Shown here: piece after piece, positions 46,406-56,000 of the stretch
Layout: each line of letters begins with the position of its first letter
How positions within the stretch are numbered: the stretch's first letter is position 1
Assembly (NCBI GenBank): GCA_963827155.1
Contig: CAWGZV010000002.1
Location: 1,302,001 to 1,366,000, forward strand
Direction of reading: 5' to 3'
Length of the DNA: 64,000 bases
Source of the DNA: UTCFX2 sp963827155
GTDB taxonomy: Bacteria > Chloroflexota > Anaerolineae > Anaerolineales > UBA4823
Translations under genes and position numbers: made by a program
Notes under the pieces: generated by a model
What the model was told of the DNA's origin: nothing
What the model saw: only the letters and a program-made list of their open reading frames with translations
Database searches by the model: none

Positions 46406-46879
46406 TCAGAAGGTTTCAATAATTGCGGCAATGTAGGCATCTTTCCAACGGTAGTATTCCCGTTTGGAGAAGGCATGCTGCAGTTTTCCCTGCTCGTATT
46501 CCTGCAGGGCTGCCGGATCGCTGCGCCAATAGTCCATGATGAGCTGGTTTCGGCGGGCGGATTCGAGGCGCATGGGGATGATTTCGACCTCCTGCTCATC
46601 CATCCGGTCGGTGAAGACTGCAAAATCATCCATCAGGGCATGGATGCCGCCGTAATGGTTGATCAGGCATTCCAGAACGGGGAACCACTGCTCATCCGAC
46701 AGATATACCGCAAACTCCCATTCCCCTTTGCCGGCGATCTCCAGCTCGACCGACCCAAAAAGCTCAGCAGAAGCTCCAAAAGGCGCCAGCAGGCGGTTTA
46801 ACAGCTCCAGATACTGGCTGGAGGCCTGCTTGTTCCGCGGATCAAACGGCTTGATCTCTAAAGGGTGTTCTGGCAGCAT
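46406..46879 (-). CDS. GrpB/UPF0157-like protein
   Basis: 157 residues from ATG 46879; an upstream extension to 46948 is possible but reads unlike the family. EIKPFDPRNKQASSQYLEL resembles the opening of GrpB proteins, and VELEIAGKGEWEFAVYL the following strand region. The C-terminal NQLIMDYWRSDPAALQEYE and FSKREYYRWKDAYIAAII match the helical end of the family. It belongs to the nucleotidyltransferase fold; function unknown. The usual GSTAVPGL block is degenerate (FGSVELEI). Confidence 0.65.
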   Translation of the reverse strand: MLPEHPLEIKPFDPRNKQASSQYLELLNRLLAPFGASAELFGSVELEIAGKGEWEFAVYLSDEQWFPVLECLINHYGGIHALMDDFAVFTDRMDEQEVEIIPMRLESARRNQLIMDYWRSDPAALQEYEQGKLQHAFSKREYYRWKDAYIAAIIETF

Positions 46880-46948
46880 CTCGATCGATTCGATTGACCT
46901 TCTCTGCGGTTTCACAAGGATGATCCCTATCCCGGTCCAACGGCTCAA

Positions 46949-47303
46949 ACGATCTCAATCATGGCTCTCACTTGCTGTTTTCCCGATTCAGCTTGGCGCA
47001 CTCCCAGCCGCTTCGTCCTGGGAAATATCACCTGCAGAATTGACAGTCTAAGCGACCAATTCTTTTGCTATGCGCAGTTTTGTCTCTGAAGGATAAAGAA
47101 GAGCAATCTTCGCGTACTTTGCGGGCAAGCCAATTCGGTATTTGCCATTTTCAGATTGCTTCGTCACTCCGTTCCTCGCAATGACATGAGCTGCAGATGT
47201 CGTTGATTCACACTCCGTTCCTCGCAATGACATGAGCAGCGGGTGTCATTGCGAGCATAATATGCGACCCACGACCTTTGCGTTTTTTATCTTTTCTCTT
47301 CAC
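46949..47303. repeat. Intergenic region with family C fragment and family B cluster 6
   Basis: ATCTTCGCGTACTTTGCGG near 47106 is a family C piece. 47153-47258 contains AGATTGCTTCGTCACTCCG and TGTCATTGCGAGCA modules. 46949-47080 shows no gene. Confidence 0.6.
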
Positions 47304-48110
47304 TCACCTCACCGCCACATACCCGAGCTGGCGCGAGATCTCCAGCGCCGCCCGCCTCGCCCGCTCGATCAGCTCGAGGTTGGTCTCGATCGGGTCCATG
47401 CGGAGCGCAGGGCCGGAAATGCTGATCGCAGCGACCGCCTTGCCGTTCATATCAAACACCGGCGCAGCCACGCAGCGCACCTCGTCTTCATGCTCGCCGA
47501 TATCCAGAGCGTAGCCCTGACAGCGCACCACCTCGAGCTGTTTCAAGAGCGCATCGAGATCGGTGATCGTGGTGCTGGTAAACCGGCGCATGGTGTGGCT
47601 GGCGTAGTATTCGCGGATATCTTCTTCTCTATGGCTGCAGAGCAGGATCTTGCCGACCGCAGTGCAGTGGGCTGGCGAACGCCCCCCGACCCGCGAGGAC
47701 ATCAGCCCGATGGCGTGCAGCCCGGGGATCTTCTCCAGGTAGATGACCTGCATATTGTCCATCACCACCAGGTGGACGGTCTCTTTGGTCTCATCGCGCA
47801 GCAGCTCGAGGGCCGGCAGTGCCACCTGACGCAGGTCATTCGATGAGACGAAGCCCTGCGCAAGCTCCAGGCATGCCAACCCGAGGCGGTAGGTGTTGGC
47901 TCTCTCATCGCGGCTGACATAGCTGTAGTAGCCCAGGGTGGAGAGGACGCGGAAAGTGGTGCTGGGGCTCAGCTCGATGCCTTCGCTGATCTCAGCCAGG
48001 GTGCGCGACCTCCCGTCTGAGAGCAGGGACAGCACCCGGAGAGCCCGGTCGATCGCGCGGATATTGTAGCGCGGGTCCTCGCCTTTACCGGACGCGAAGG
48101 GTCTGCTCAC
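47304..48110 (-). CDS. IclR-family transcriptional regulator of the sugar-acid locus
   Basis: 268 residues. The winged helix (about 20-80) reads RTLAEISEGIELSPSTTFRVL. The effector domain has HLVVMDNMQVIYLEKIPG, CTAVGKILL, GYALDIGEHEDEVRCVAAP and AAISISGPALRM, all usual in IclR/KdgR proteins. KdgR-type members respond to KDG, which fits the KDG kinase and KDPG aldolase in the locus (inference). It lies between the aldolase/monooxygenase-like pair and the RraA group, all on the same strand. Confidence 0.9.
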   Translation of the reverse strand: MSRPFASGKGEDPRYNIRAIDRALRVLSLLSDGRSRTLAEISEGIELSPSTTFRVLSTLGYYSYVSRDERANTYRLGLACLELAQGFVSSNDLRQVALPALELLRDETKETVHLVVMDNMQVIYLEKIPGLHAIGLMSSRVGGRSPAHCTAVGKILLCSHREEDIREYYASHTMRRFTSTTITDLDALLKQLEVVRCQGYALDIGEHEDEVRCVAAPVFDMNGKAVAAISISGPALRMDPIETNLELIERARRAALEISRQLGYVAVR

Positions 48111-48212
48111 TTAACAGCCTCATAAACCAGGAGCTGGATTGGCAGCATCGACATCCAGATTATCCAAACCCCTCGCAAGACAGAAGCGGGATCGGTATCT
48201 TGGTCATCCGAA

Positions 48213-48500
48213 TCATAAAATCACATCATAGACCTGAAGAGAGCTGCCGGAATAAAGCGTTTTGATTTGCGGCGAAAGCCCCTGGTGCTCGGGTGATGCC
48301 CGCCAGCCGGCGGCATCGTCGGTGGTCTGGAATCGGATGACCATCTGGTAGTTCAGCGGCGCATTCTGCTCGCGCAGCAGCTCGACTTTCACAAAACCCG
48401 GCATGCGCGACATCGCCGGGCGGTAATGCTCGGCGAAGAATTTTTCAAATGCATCGGTTTTATCGGGAAGGACTTCAAAAGTGACGTGGCGCTCGATCAT
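48213..48500 (-). CDS. ABM-domain (antibiotic biosynthesis monooxygenase-like) small protein
   Basis: 95 residues. The ferredoxin-like dimeric alpha/beta barrel fold: HVTFEVLPDKTDAFEKFF, MSRMPGFVKVELLRE and YQMVIRFQTTDDAAGW. Such proteins are cofactor-free oxygenases, or mutarotase-like and lyase accessory factors in sugar loci. It lies 19 bp downstream of the aldolase gene, so they are co-transcribed. Confidence 0.8.
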   Translation of the reverse strand: MIERHVTFEVLPDKTDAFEKFFAEHYRPAMSRMPGFVKVELLREQNAPLNYQMVIRFQTTDDAAGWRASPEHQGLSPQIKTLYSGSSLQVYDVIL

Positions 48501-48519
48501 GGTTTCCTCTAACCTGCCT

Positions 48520-49167
48520 CTATTTCTTGCGCCCGATCTCCGCCTGTTCGCGGAAACCGCGGGCGCGCTCGGTAATTTCGGCGAAATCCCGGGCGTCGAG
48601 CAGCTTCTGGTTCACCAGCTCGCCGCCAACGCCGACCATTGACACCCCGGCCTTGAAGAAATTGGCGGTGGTGGTCAGGTCCACGCCGCCCACAGCCCCC
48701 AGGCGGATGTGCGGCAGCGGGCCGCGCACCGCTTTGATATACTCCGGTCCGCCGGCGCTGGCCGGGAAGACCTTGACCACGTCTGCCCCGGCTTCCCAGG
48801 CTGCCAGGATTTCGGTGGGGGTGTAGGCGCCCGGCACAACCGGCACGCTGTAGCGCTTGCAGATCTTGATCGTCTCAAGGTTGAGGGTCGGGCAGACGAC
48901 GAACTGCGCCCCGGCTAAGATCGCAGCCCGCGCCGTCTCGGCGTCCAATACCGATCCGACCCCGAACAGCATCTCGCTGCCGTATTTTGCAGTCGCCTGG
49001 CGGACCACGTCCAGCGCCCCGGGGGTGGTCATGGTGACCTCGATCGCCGAAACGCCGCCTGCCAGAATCGCCTCGGCAGCCGCCAGGAGCTGGTCGGAGG
49101 ACTGGGCGCGCATGATTGCGACGACGCCTGTTTCCAATATCTGGCCCAATGCCTTGTCTTTGTCCAT
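48520..49167 (-). CDS. eda: KDPG/KHG aldolase (2-dehydro-3-deoxy-phosphogluconate aldolase)
   Basis: 215 residues, the normal size. ETGVVAIMRAQ, the catalytic Glu in AIEVTMTTPGAL, FGVGSVLD, and the Schiff-base Lys in DVVKVFPAS are present, with VGVGGELV for the phosphate site. The residue after the TM in EVTMTTP is Thr where enteric Eda has Arg (EVTLRT), a change also common in distant homologues. It cleaves KDPG to pyruvate and glyceraldehyde 3-phosphate. It is the first gene of the minus-strand sugar locus. Confidence 0.9.
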   Translation of the reverse strand: MDKDKALGQILETGVVAIMRAQSSDQLLAAAEAILAGGVSAIEVTMTTPGALDVVRQATAKYGSEMLFGVGSVLDAETARAAILAGAQFVVCPTLNLETIKICKRYSVPVVPGAYTPTEILAAWEAGADVVKVFPASAGGPEYIKAVRGPLPHIRLGAVGGVDLTTTANFFKAGVSMVGVGGELVNQKLLDARDFAEITERARGFREQAEIGRKK

Positions 49168-49375
49168 AAAGTTCTCCGGAATGGTAAAGGTGATATTATT
49201 TTGGGAGTGATTGCGGCATATGCCGGCGGCGATTACCGCCTGAATTATTTCATTCTGTGAAATATTACTTTATACAATGAAATGATAGCGTATTTTTTTT
49301 GACTTGTCAACAGTTTTTGGGCGAATGTGACAAAAGTCAGGAAGAGGAGGTGAAATCAGGAAAAATAATTAAGAA

Positions 49376-49450
49376 TTAACCGCAAAGGGCGCAAAGGACG
49401 CAAAGAAATCTGATATTTCCTTCGCGGTCTTCGCGCCTTGGCGTTTGGAC
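49376..49450. repeat. Palindromic repeat family C, complete copy
   Basis: TAACCGCAAAGGGCGCAAAGG at the left pairs imperfectly with CTTCGCGCCTTGGCGTTTGG at the right. It lies between the propeller gene end (49478) and the aldolase start; 49168-49375 holds no gene. Confidence 0.75.
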
Positions 49451-49477
49451 AATATTCTCGAGAAATCTGCAGCGGGG

Positions 49478-51850
49478 TTACTTTAAAAGAACTGGCAGAA
49501 ACTGATCGAAATAGGGCCGGAAAAGCACCACTTCGTTCTGCTTTGGCAAACCCACCACAAGCTGCCGGTTAAACGAATTAAACGCCGCCTTAATCGTTCC
49601 GCCGCTGTTCGGCTGGCCGCCAAGGACACTATTTTGGGAGGTGAGCGGTCCGGTCATAGGACTAAAACCAAATCCGAAGGTCACTGCGCCAGCATTGATC
49701 ACTGCACCGTTCGACCAGGAGGTGCTGATCGTGAAGAAATCACCGCCGTCCAGGCGTTTGTAAGAGCCGAGCCCAAGCTCATCAAAATTAGTGCTTCCCA
49801 CCAGGCTGTTCAGGCTTGAGACCGTGCCGCTGATGCCAATGCTGCCGTTTCCCCAGGTTAATACGCCCGCATCCAAGACCAGGTCATCATCCCAGAGCGG
49901 GCTGCGGACGATGTAATTCCCATTGTACAAATCGATTACCCCTGCGCTGCTGACCTGGTCCATCGGCTTCGAGCCAACCAGGCTGTTGGAAAGTGAGACC
50001 GGACCGGTGATCCCGTTCTCTCCGTTCCCCCAGGTTGCCGCACCAGCCTGGTTCGCAGATCCATTGTTCCAATACCTGCTGCATACAACATAGCTGCCGT
50101 TAGCCAGCGGTGTGACGCCAACGCTCACCCGATCGGATTGGCTGCTTCCTACCAGGCTGTTTTCTGGGGAGACAGGTCCTTTTACTCCGGTCTGCCCATT
50201 CCCGAAGGTCGCGGCGCCGGCATCCACCGCACCGTTACCGTTCCAATACGGGGTACCAACCACGTAATTTCCATTCGCTAACCTATAGACGCCTTGGGAG
50301 CCTACTTGATCATTCGTGGTCGAACCCACCAGGCTGTTGAGGAGAGAAATCGGTCCCGATACACCGGTCGCGCCGTTCCCCCAGGTAACCGCGCCCGCCT
50401 GGCTGACGCCATTGATACTGGCAACATAGCTGGACACGACGTAATTTCCGTTTGAAAGTGGGATCACAGTCCCGAGACTAACGGCATCGTTATTCTGGGC
50501 GCCAACCAAGGAGTTCTCAAGGGTGACGAGACCCTTGATCCCGGTAATCCCATTCCCCCAGGTCGCCGCGCCTGCTTCATGCACGCTCCCATTATCCCAA
50601 AAACGGCTCAAGACCACATAATTGCCGTTTGAGAGCGGCCTGGCGCCGAAATAACTGACCATATCCGCATCGGTACCCCCAACAAGGCTGTTCGTTGAAG
50701 ACACTACACCGGTTATCCCAATTGTCCCATCACCCCAGGTTGATGCTCCTGCATCCGCAATGAAGCCGTTATCCCATAAACCGCTGGAGACCACATAATT
50801 CCCATTATTCAATATGGCGATGCCGCCGAGACCGACCTGATCATCCGGATTGCTCCCAACCAGGCTGTTTGTCACGGTGACAGTCCCAGTGATCCCGACA
50901 TCACCATCCGCCCATGTCACTGCTCCGGCATCGACCGCCTGACCGTTGTCCCATTTTTCGTTGATCACAACGAAGTTGCTGTTTGACAGCTCCTCGATCC
51001 AGGTAGATTGTTGGTCGCCGGGGGCTCCGCCCACCAGGGAGTTGGTTTTAGAAACTAGCCCCTTCACGCCGTTCAGCCCATTCCCCCAGGTTGCGGCGCC
51101 TACGTCCACCTTTCCAGCATCTTCCCAGTAAGGTGAAGATACTACATAATTCCCGTTGGCAAGCGGAAAAACATCGTTAAAGCCTACCTGGTCCCCGTCA
51201 GTGCCTCCCACCAGGCTGTTGTCTGGAGAAACTTCGCCGCTAACGCCGCTGACACCGCTGCCCCAGGTCACCGCGCCGGCATTTTGGATGCTACCGTTGT
51301 CCCAGAGCGAGCTTACGACGGTATAATTACCATTGCTCAACCCATAGATCCCATCCTTGCCAACTCTGTCCAGGGCGTGGCTTCCGATCAGGCTGTTATC
51401 AGCGGAAACTGTCCCGCTGATGCCGATGGTCTTGTCCCCCCAGGTAGCCGCCCCAACCTCCGCTGCCCCGGCATTGCTCCAATAAATGCTGCTCACCACA
51501 TAATTTCCGTTCTCCAGCACAGTGATCCCTTGCATTCCAACCCGGTCTTCGGCAGTAGTCCCGGAGAGTTTGCTGATCAGCGCCCCACTGCCGCCGTCGA
51601 ATAGGTAGACCGCGCCAACGTTCTGGGTCAGCCCTAAGTCGAAAAACGGATCGGCGACCACGAAGTTGCCATTCGGCAGGACCGTGATGGAATAGCCGAA
51701 TTCGCCGCTGTTGGCTGGACCTGGGATGACAATTACGGTCGCAGCGCTGGCAGGTTGAATTTGAAATTGAGAAAGTGGAAAGATCAGGAGGACGACCAGA
51801 AGCACCTTGAGCAGACGCGTACCAATCCGCTGATTTCGGTTTTTTAACAT
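49478..51850 (-). CDS. Secreted repeat protein, about 12 units of GNYVVxSxxWDNG type
   Basis: 790 residues from ATG 51850 (a second ATG is directly upstream; both follow AGGAGG). The signal peptide LLKVLLVVLLIFPLSQ ends near PASA-A. About 12 units of 55-60 residues read NGNYVVSSxxWxNG, AGAVTWGNG, GITGxVSxxNSLVG and DQVG. From memory these resemble the repeats named DUF5650 in Pfam (to be checked). The strand-rich pattern suggests beta-propellers. The first unit is of FG-GAP-like type (FGYSITVLPNGNFVVADP). The C-terminus FDQFLPVLLK matches the other secreted proteins here. Intact, in contrast to the NHL protein. Confidence 0.85.
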   Translation of the reverse strand: MLKNRNQRIGTRLLKVLLVVLLIFPLSQFQIQPASAATVIVIPGPANSGEFGYSITVLPNGNFVVADPFFDLGLTQNVGAVYLFDGGSGALISKLSGTTAEDRVGMQGITVLENGNYVVSSIYWSNAGAAEVGAATWGDKTIGISGTVSADNSLIGSHALDRVGKDGIYGLSNGNYTVVSSLWDNGSIQNAGAVTWGSGVSGVSGEVSPDNSLVGGTDGDQVGFNDVFPLANGNYVVSSPYWEDAGKVDVGAATWGNGLNGVKGLVSKTNSLVGGAPGDQQSTWIEELSNSNFVVINEKWDNGQAVDAGAVTWADGDVGITGTVTVTNSLVGSNPDDQVGLGGIAILNNGNYVVSSGLWDNGFIADAGASTWGDGTIGITGVVSSTNSLVGGTDADMVSYFGARPLSNGNYVVLSRFWDNGSVHEAGAATWGNGITGIKGLVTLENSLVGAQNNDAVSLGTVIPLSNGNYVVSSYVASINGVSQAGAVTWGNGATGVSGPISLLNSLVGSTTNDQVGSQGVYRLANGNYVVGTPYWNGNGAVDAGAATFGNGQTGVKGPVSPENSLVGSSQSDRVSVGVTPLANGSYVVCSRYWNNGSANQAGAATWGNGENGITGPVSLSNSLVGSKPMDQVSSAGVIDLYNGNYIVRSPLWDDDLVLDAGVLTWGNGSIGISGTVSSLNSLVGSTNFDELGLGSYKRLDGGDFFTISTSWSNGAVINAGAVTFGFGFSPMTGPLTSQNSVLGGQPNSGGTIKAAFNSFNRQLVVGLPKQNEVVLFRPYFDQFLPVLLK

Positions 51851-52338
51851 CATTTTCCTCCTGGCTGTGGGGTCTTCACTATTATAGTACGCTATCTGCT
51901 GGTATCCTTTCAAAATAGTTATGACGTCGGTAAATCAAGAAAACAGCAAACCTGACTATCTTTCTGAGGAGCCGCACCTGCCGATTCTCTAGATCGGCTC
52001 AAATGAACGATTTTGGAGCTGCTCGATAACCGAAATATTCAGAAATAGAAGGGCAGCCTGAAAGAATGGAAAATTAATGAATAAGAGAGCGAATTGGCGC
52101 AGAGATAGTAACCACTAGGCTATAATCATCTCAGTTAAAAACCGGGCAGGTCGCGAAAATCGAAAAGATTTTTCGCGTTCCTTTGTGTGCTATGTGCGCT
52201 TCGCGGTTCGATCTTGCACTCCCAAAAACCCACCGCGGTTTAAACACCCCTCTTTTTGCTCAACAAACCAGTGCAGCGCTCATTCGCACTGCACTGGTCA
52301 TAACTGAACAGGGGAATGAAATCGCCCTGGTAATGCGG
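51851..52338. other. Intergenic region with a family C copy
   Basis: 52143-52214 is a family C copy (CGAAAATCGAAAAGATTTTTCG inner stem, TTCGCGGTTCGATC end). No gene is supported elsewhere. A TATAAT on the minus strand near 51887 may be the -10 of the propeller gene. Confidence 0.55.
52267..52298 (-). terminator. Terminator-like hairpin after the helical-repeat gene
   Basis: ACCAGTGCAG and CTGCACTGGT form a perfect 10-bp stem with a 12-nt loop, about 40 bp after the stop at 52339. The T run behind it is weak. Confidence 0.5.
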
Positions 52339-52806
52339 TCACTTCCCACCAAGATGCTCCGCCGCCAACCCGGTGTATCGGGCAGCCCAGGCCTCCAGCG
52401 CCCGCTGCGTGTTGTAGGCATTGGTCCGGGCGAACCAGGCTCCCGCAGGATTTTGGGTCAGCCCAGCTTCAAAAGCCTCCGCCTGAGCCTGGTAGCGGGC
52501 AGCCCAGGCCTCCAGCGCCCGCTGCGTGTTGTAGGCATTGGTCCGGGCGAACCAGGCTTCCGCAGGATTCTGGGACACCCCAGCGACATAAGCCTCCGCC
52601 TGACCCTGGTAGCGGGCTGCCCAGGCGTCGAGAGCGCGTTGAGTCGCTCCAACCTCTTCCCCATTCGATGCCATCACAAATAACGCCGTGCTGATCAGGA
52701 CGATAGATAGAGCTGCCGCTGATACCAGAGCCCTAACGGATGCCGTTTTCGAGCCTGGAAAATGGAGATACTTGCTTCGATTCAGTCCTTCTGCTCGGGT
52801 AGCCAT
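52339..52806 (-). CDS. Small membrane-anchored protein with three 39-residue helical repeats
   Basis: 155 residues. A basic N-terminus, one membrane segment (ALVSAAALSIVLISTALFV, about 29-47), then three repeats starting TQRALDAWAARYQGQAEAY, TQRALEAWAARYQAQAEAF and TQRALEAWAARYTGLAAEH, with QNPA.AWFARTNAYN between. The DNA repeat is 117 bp, and the two inner copies are almost identical. The repeats are strongly helical and alanine-rich with conserved W, R, Y; I do not recognise them. The protein lies divergent from the BTAD regulator and may be its target. Confidence 0.7.
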   Translation of the reverse strand: MATRAEGLNRSKYLHFPGSKTASVRALVSAAALSIVLISTALFVMASNGEEVGATQRALDAWAARYQGQAEAYVAGVSQNPAEAWFARTNAYNTQRALEAWAARYQAQAEAFEAGLTQNPAGAWFARTNAYNTQRALEAWAARYTGLAAEHLGGK

Positions 52807-52830
52807 TTGTTTCTCCTTTCAAATCTAAGA

Positions 52831-52886
52831 ACGCTTTCGGTTAGTATTGATGTCAAGAGAATATCAAATCGACCGTCCGAAAGCGT
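52831..52886. promoter_or_regulatory. Perfect inverted repeat in the divergent promoter region
   Basis: ACGCTTTCGG (52831-52840) and CCGAAAGCGT (52877-52886) are an exact 10-bp inverted pair 36 bp apart, between the helical-repeat gene and the BTAD regulator. A TATAAT for the regulator lies at 52937-52942, followed by a GAGGCG/CGCCTC hairpin. Confidence 0.45.
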
Positions 52887-53018
52887 ATTTGCTGTCGTTA
52901 TCCAGCGTTATTTCCTCATTAAAGTCTTAATAAAGATATAATTGAGGCGGATCCAACGCCTCCTCAACGCTTATAACCTGCAGACAGCCGATCCATCCAT
53001 TTCAGCGGGAGTGGACGA

Positions 53019-56000
53019 ATGTCGTTAGAGATCTTTCTGCTTGGGCAGTTCAAGCTGAAAGCCAAACGAACTCACCATTGATCTGCCTTCCAGACCAGCT
53101 CAATCCCTGCTGGCGTACCTGGCGTTAAATCCAGGGCTTTCGCTCAGGCGCGAGAAGCTCGCCAGCCTGCTGTGGGGTGAATCGACCGAGAACAACGCCC
53201 GCTCCTACTTGCGCCAGGGACTGTGGCGAATCCGCAAAGCTTTCGAATCCAGTGCTCTCAGGTGGGAAGATTATTTCGAAATCAGCGATATCACTGTAGC
53301 TTTTCTTCCCAATTCCGATTATCGTTTGGACGCGGAGGTCCTTCTGGAGATTTCGGAAGGCAGCCCGCTTGCTGAAATTATCGAGGCGGTCAGGCTTTAC
53401 CGGGGAGAGCTGCTTCCAGGTTTCTATGACGAATGGGTCGTGCTCGAGCGCGACCGCCTCCAGGCGGCCTATTCCCAAAAAATGGACCTGCTCCTCGAAC
53501 GGCTGATCGATTTGGGTCAGTGGGACGATGTGTTGAGCTGGGGAGAAGAGTGGATCAGGAAAGCTATCTCTCCCGAGCCTGCCTACCGGGCGATGATGAT
53601 AGCCCACGAAAAATCTGGTCACCCGGGGATGGTTGGCGCCACCTACCAGCGCTGCCTGGATGCTTTAAACCGCGACCTGGGTCTGGAACCCTCGCCCGAA
53701 ACGACCCGCCTGTATCAGCAGATCCGCCGTGGAGAGCTGGAGGAGCCCACTGTGCCCCGCAAGCCGGTGCTGGAATCCGGCAACCCTCACCTTTCCTTCT
53801 TCGATCAAAGGCAGCCGATCCAGATTGAGAAACCGATCTTTGTAGCCCGTGAGCGCGAGCTTGAGAAGATGGGCAGGCTGCTCGACCTTGCTTTGAAAGG
53901 CCAGGGTCGGGTGATCTTTATCACCGGCGAAGCTGGCACGGGAAAGACCTCGCTGATCGATGAGTTCACCCTCCGCAGCCAGGAGAGCCATCCAGACCTG
54001 ATTGTCGTTGCTGGAAACTGCAACGCCCACACCGGGGTCGGAGACCCCTACCTTCCGTTTCGAGAGATCCTGGAGCTGCTCACCGGCGATGTTGAAGCCC
54101 GCTGGTTAGCCGGCGCGATTTTTGAGGAGTACGCCCGCTTTCTTTGGAACCTGATCCCAGATTCTGTCCAGGCGCTGATCGAGGTCGGACCGGATCTGAT
54201 CGGATCTTTTATCCCCGGTGAGGCGATTTATCAGCGGGCTTTGGAATTCGGGTCGACCGATCAAGACTGGCTGAAGCAGGTGGAAGGATTCTTGAGAAAA
54301 ACGACCACTCCCGCTCCAGGGAGCTTCCAGCAGACCGATCTTTTTATGCAGTACAGCAAAGTTCTGCAAGCGCTCGCCCAGGTTCATCCACTGATGCTGG
54401 TGGTCGATGATCTGCAGTGGGCGGATCTCGGTTCGATCAACCTGCTCTTCCAGCTCGGGCGAAACCTGGCAGGCAGCCGGATCTTGATCGTAGGAGCCTA
54501 CCGCCCGGAAGAGATTTCTCTTGGCAGGGCTGGAGAAAGGCATCCCCTCGAGACTGTGATCCACGAGTTCCAGCGGATCTTTGGTGATCTGACCGTAGAC
54601 GTCGAGCAGGTCGACGGATTAGATTTCATCGATGCCCTGCTGGACGCCGAGCCAAACGAGCTAGACCTGTCCTTCAGGAACCTGCTGTTTCAGCAGACAG
54701 GCGGGCACCCGCTTTTCACCGTGGAGCTGCTGCGAGGAATGCAAGAACGCGGCGACTTGCTGCAGAACCAACAAGGAGAATGGACCGAAGGTGAAACCCT
54801 GGATTGGGAAACTTTGCCCGCCCGGGTGGAGGCGGTAATCGCTGAGCGGATCAGCCGGCTGGATCCGCACCAGCAGGCTCTCCTGCGCGCCGCCAGTGTG
54901 GAGGGCGAGGGTTTCACCGCTGAAGTTGCAGCTCAAGCACTCGGTCGTGATCCCGCACAAACGCTGGAGCTCCTGAGCGGGGAGCTGGACCGGGTCCACC
55001 GCCTGGTCCGAGCCCAGAGCATCCAGCGCCTCGAGAATCAGCTGATCTCCAGCTACCGCTTCCGGCACATCCTGGTCCAAAAATACCTGTATAACAGCCT
55101 GGACGAGGTGGAGAGAGTTCATCTGCATGAGCGAATAGGATCCGTCCTGGAGGAGCTTTATACGAAGCGGGAAGGCACGCCGACATTTGCACTGCAGCTT
55201 GCGCGCCATTTCCAGGAAGCCAGGATCCCAGAGCAGGCAGGTACTTATCTTCTCCAGGCAGGGGAAAGAGCCTTGAATCTCTCCGCATATCGAGAGGCGG
55301 TCGAACATTAACGAGGGGCCTGGAATATGTCGCTTCGATCACTCCAGATTCCAAAAAGAAGGCAGAGCTTGAGATCTCGCTTCAGCTTGCAGTGGGGAAA
55401 GCCTATCATGGTTCCTTTGGAAATACACCTGAAATAGCGAATGCATATATTCGAGCCAGAAAATTGAGCCAGGAGATTGGAAATACTTCTACGTTGTGCT
55501 TAGCCTTGAGTGGACTTTCGATCTATTATTACGTGAAAGCTGAGCACCTGAAAGCACTTGAGCTCGCTGAAATCATGCTTTCGCTCAGCCTGGAACATGC
55601 CGATCCGCTGCTCATTTCGATAGGACATTGGAATATTGGGATCGCCCTCTTCGCACTGGGTGATTATGAGCGCGCTCGAGAACATTATGGACATGTGCTC
55701 GCGGGTTATAATCCGAAAAACCATCACCAGGAGCTTGTTTCGTCCCGAGGCGTCGATGTAGGCCTGAGCGCTATGGCTTACGATGCTTGCTGTCTGTGGA
55801 TTTTCTGGGTATCCCGATAGGGCCGCAAAACAAAGCCAAAATGCGATCGATTATGCTCGCGAACAAAATCATGCCTTCACGCTAGGCGACGTATATTGCT
55901 TCGCTGGATGCTTGTTTTCCACAATGATCGGGGATATCCAGGCGCTTGAAACCTACTCGCACGAAATGGAACACTTATCCGTAGATGGCGAAATCGGCGC

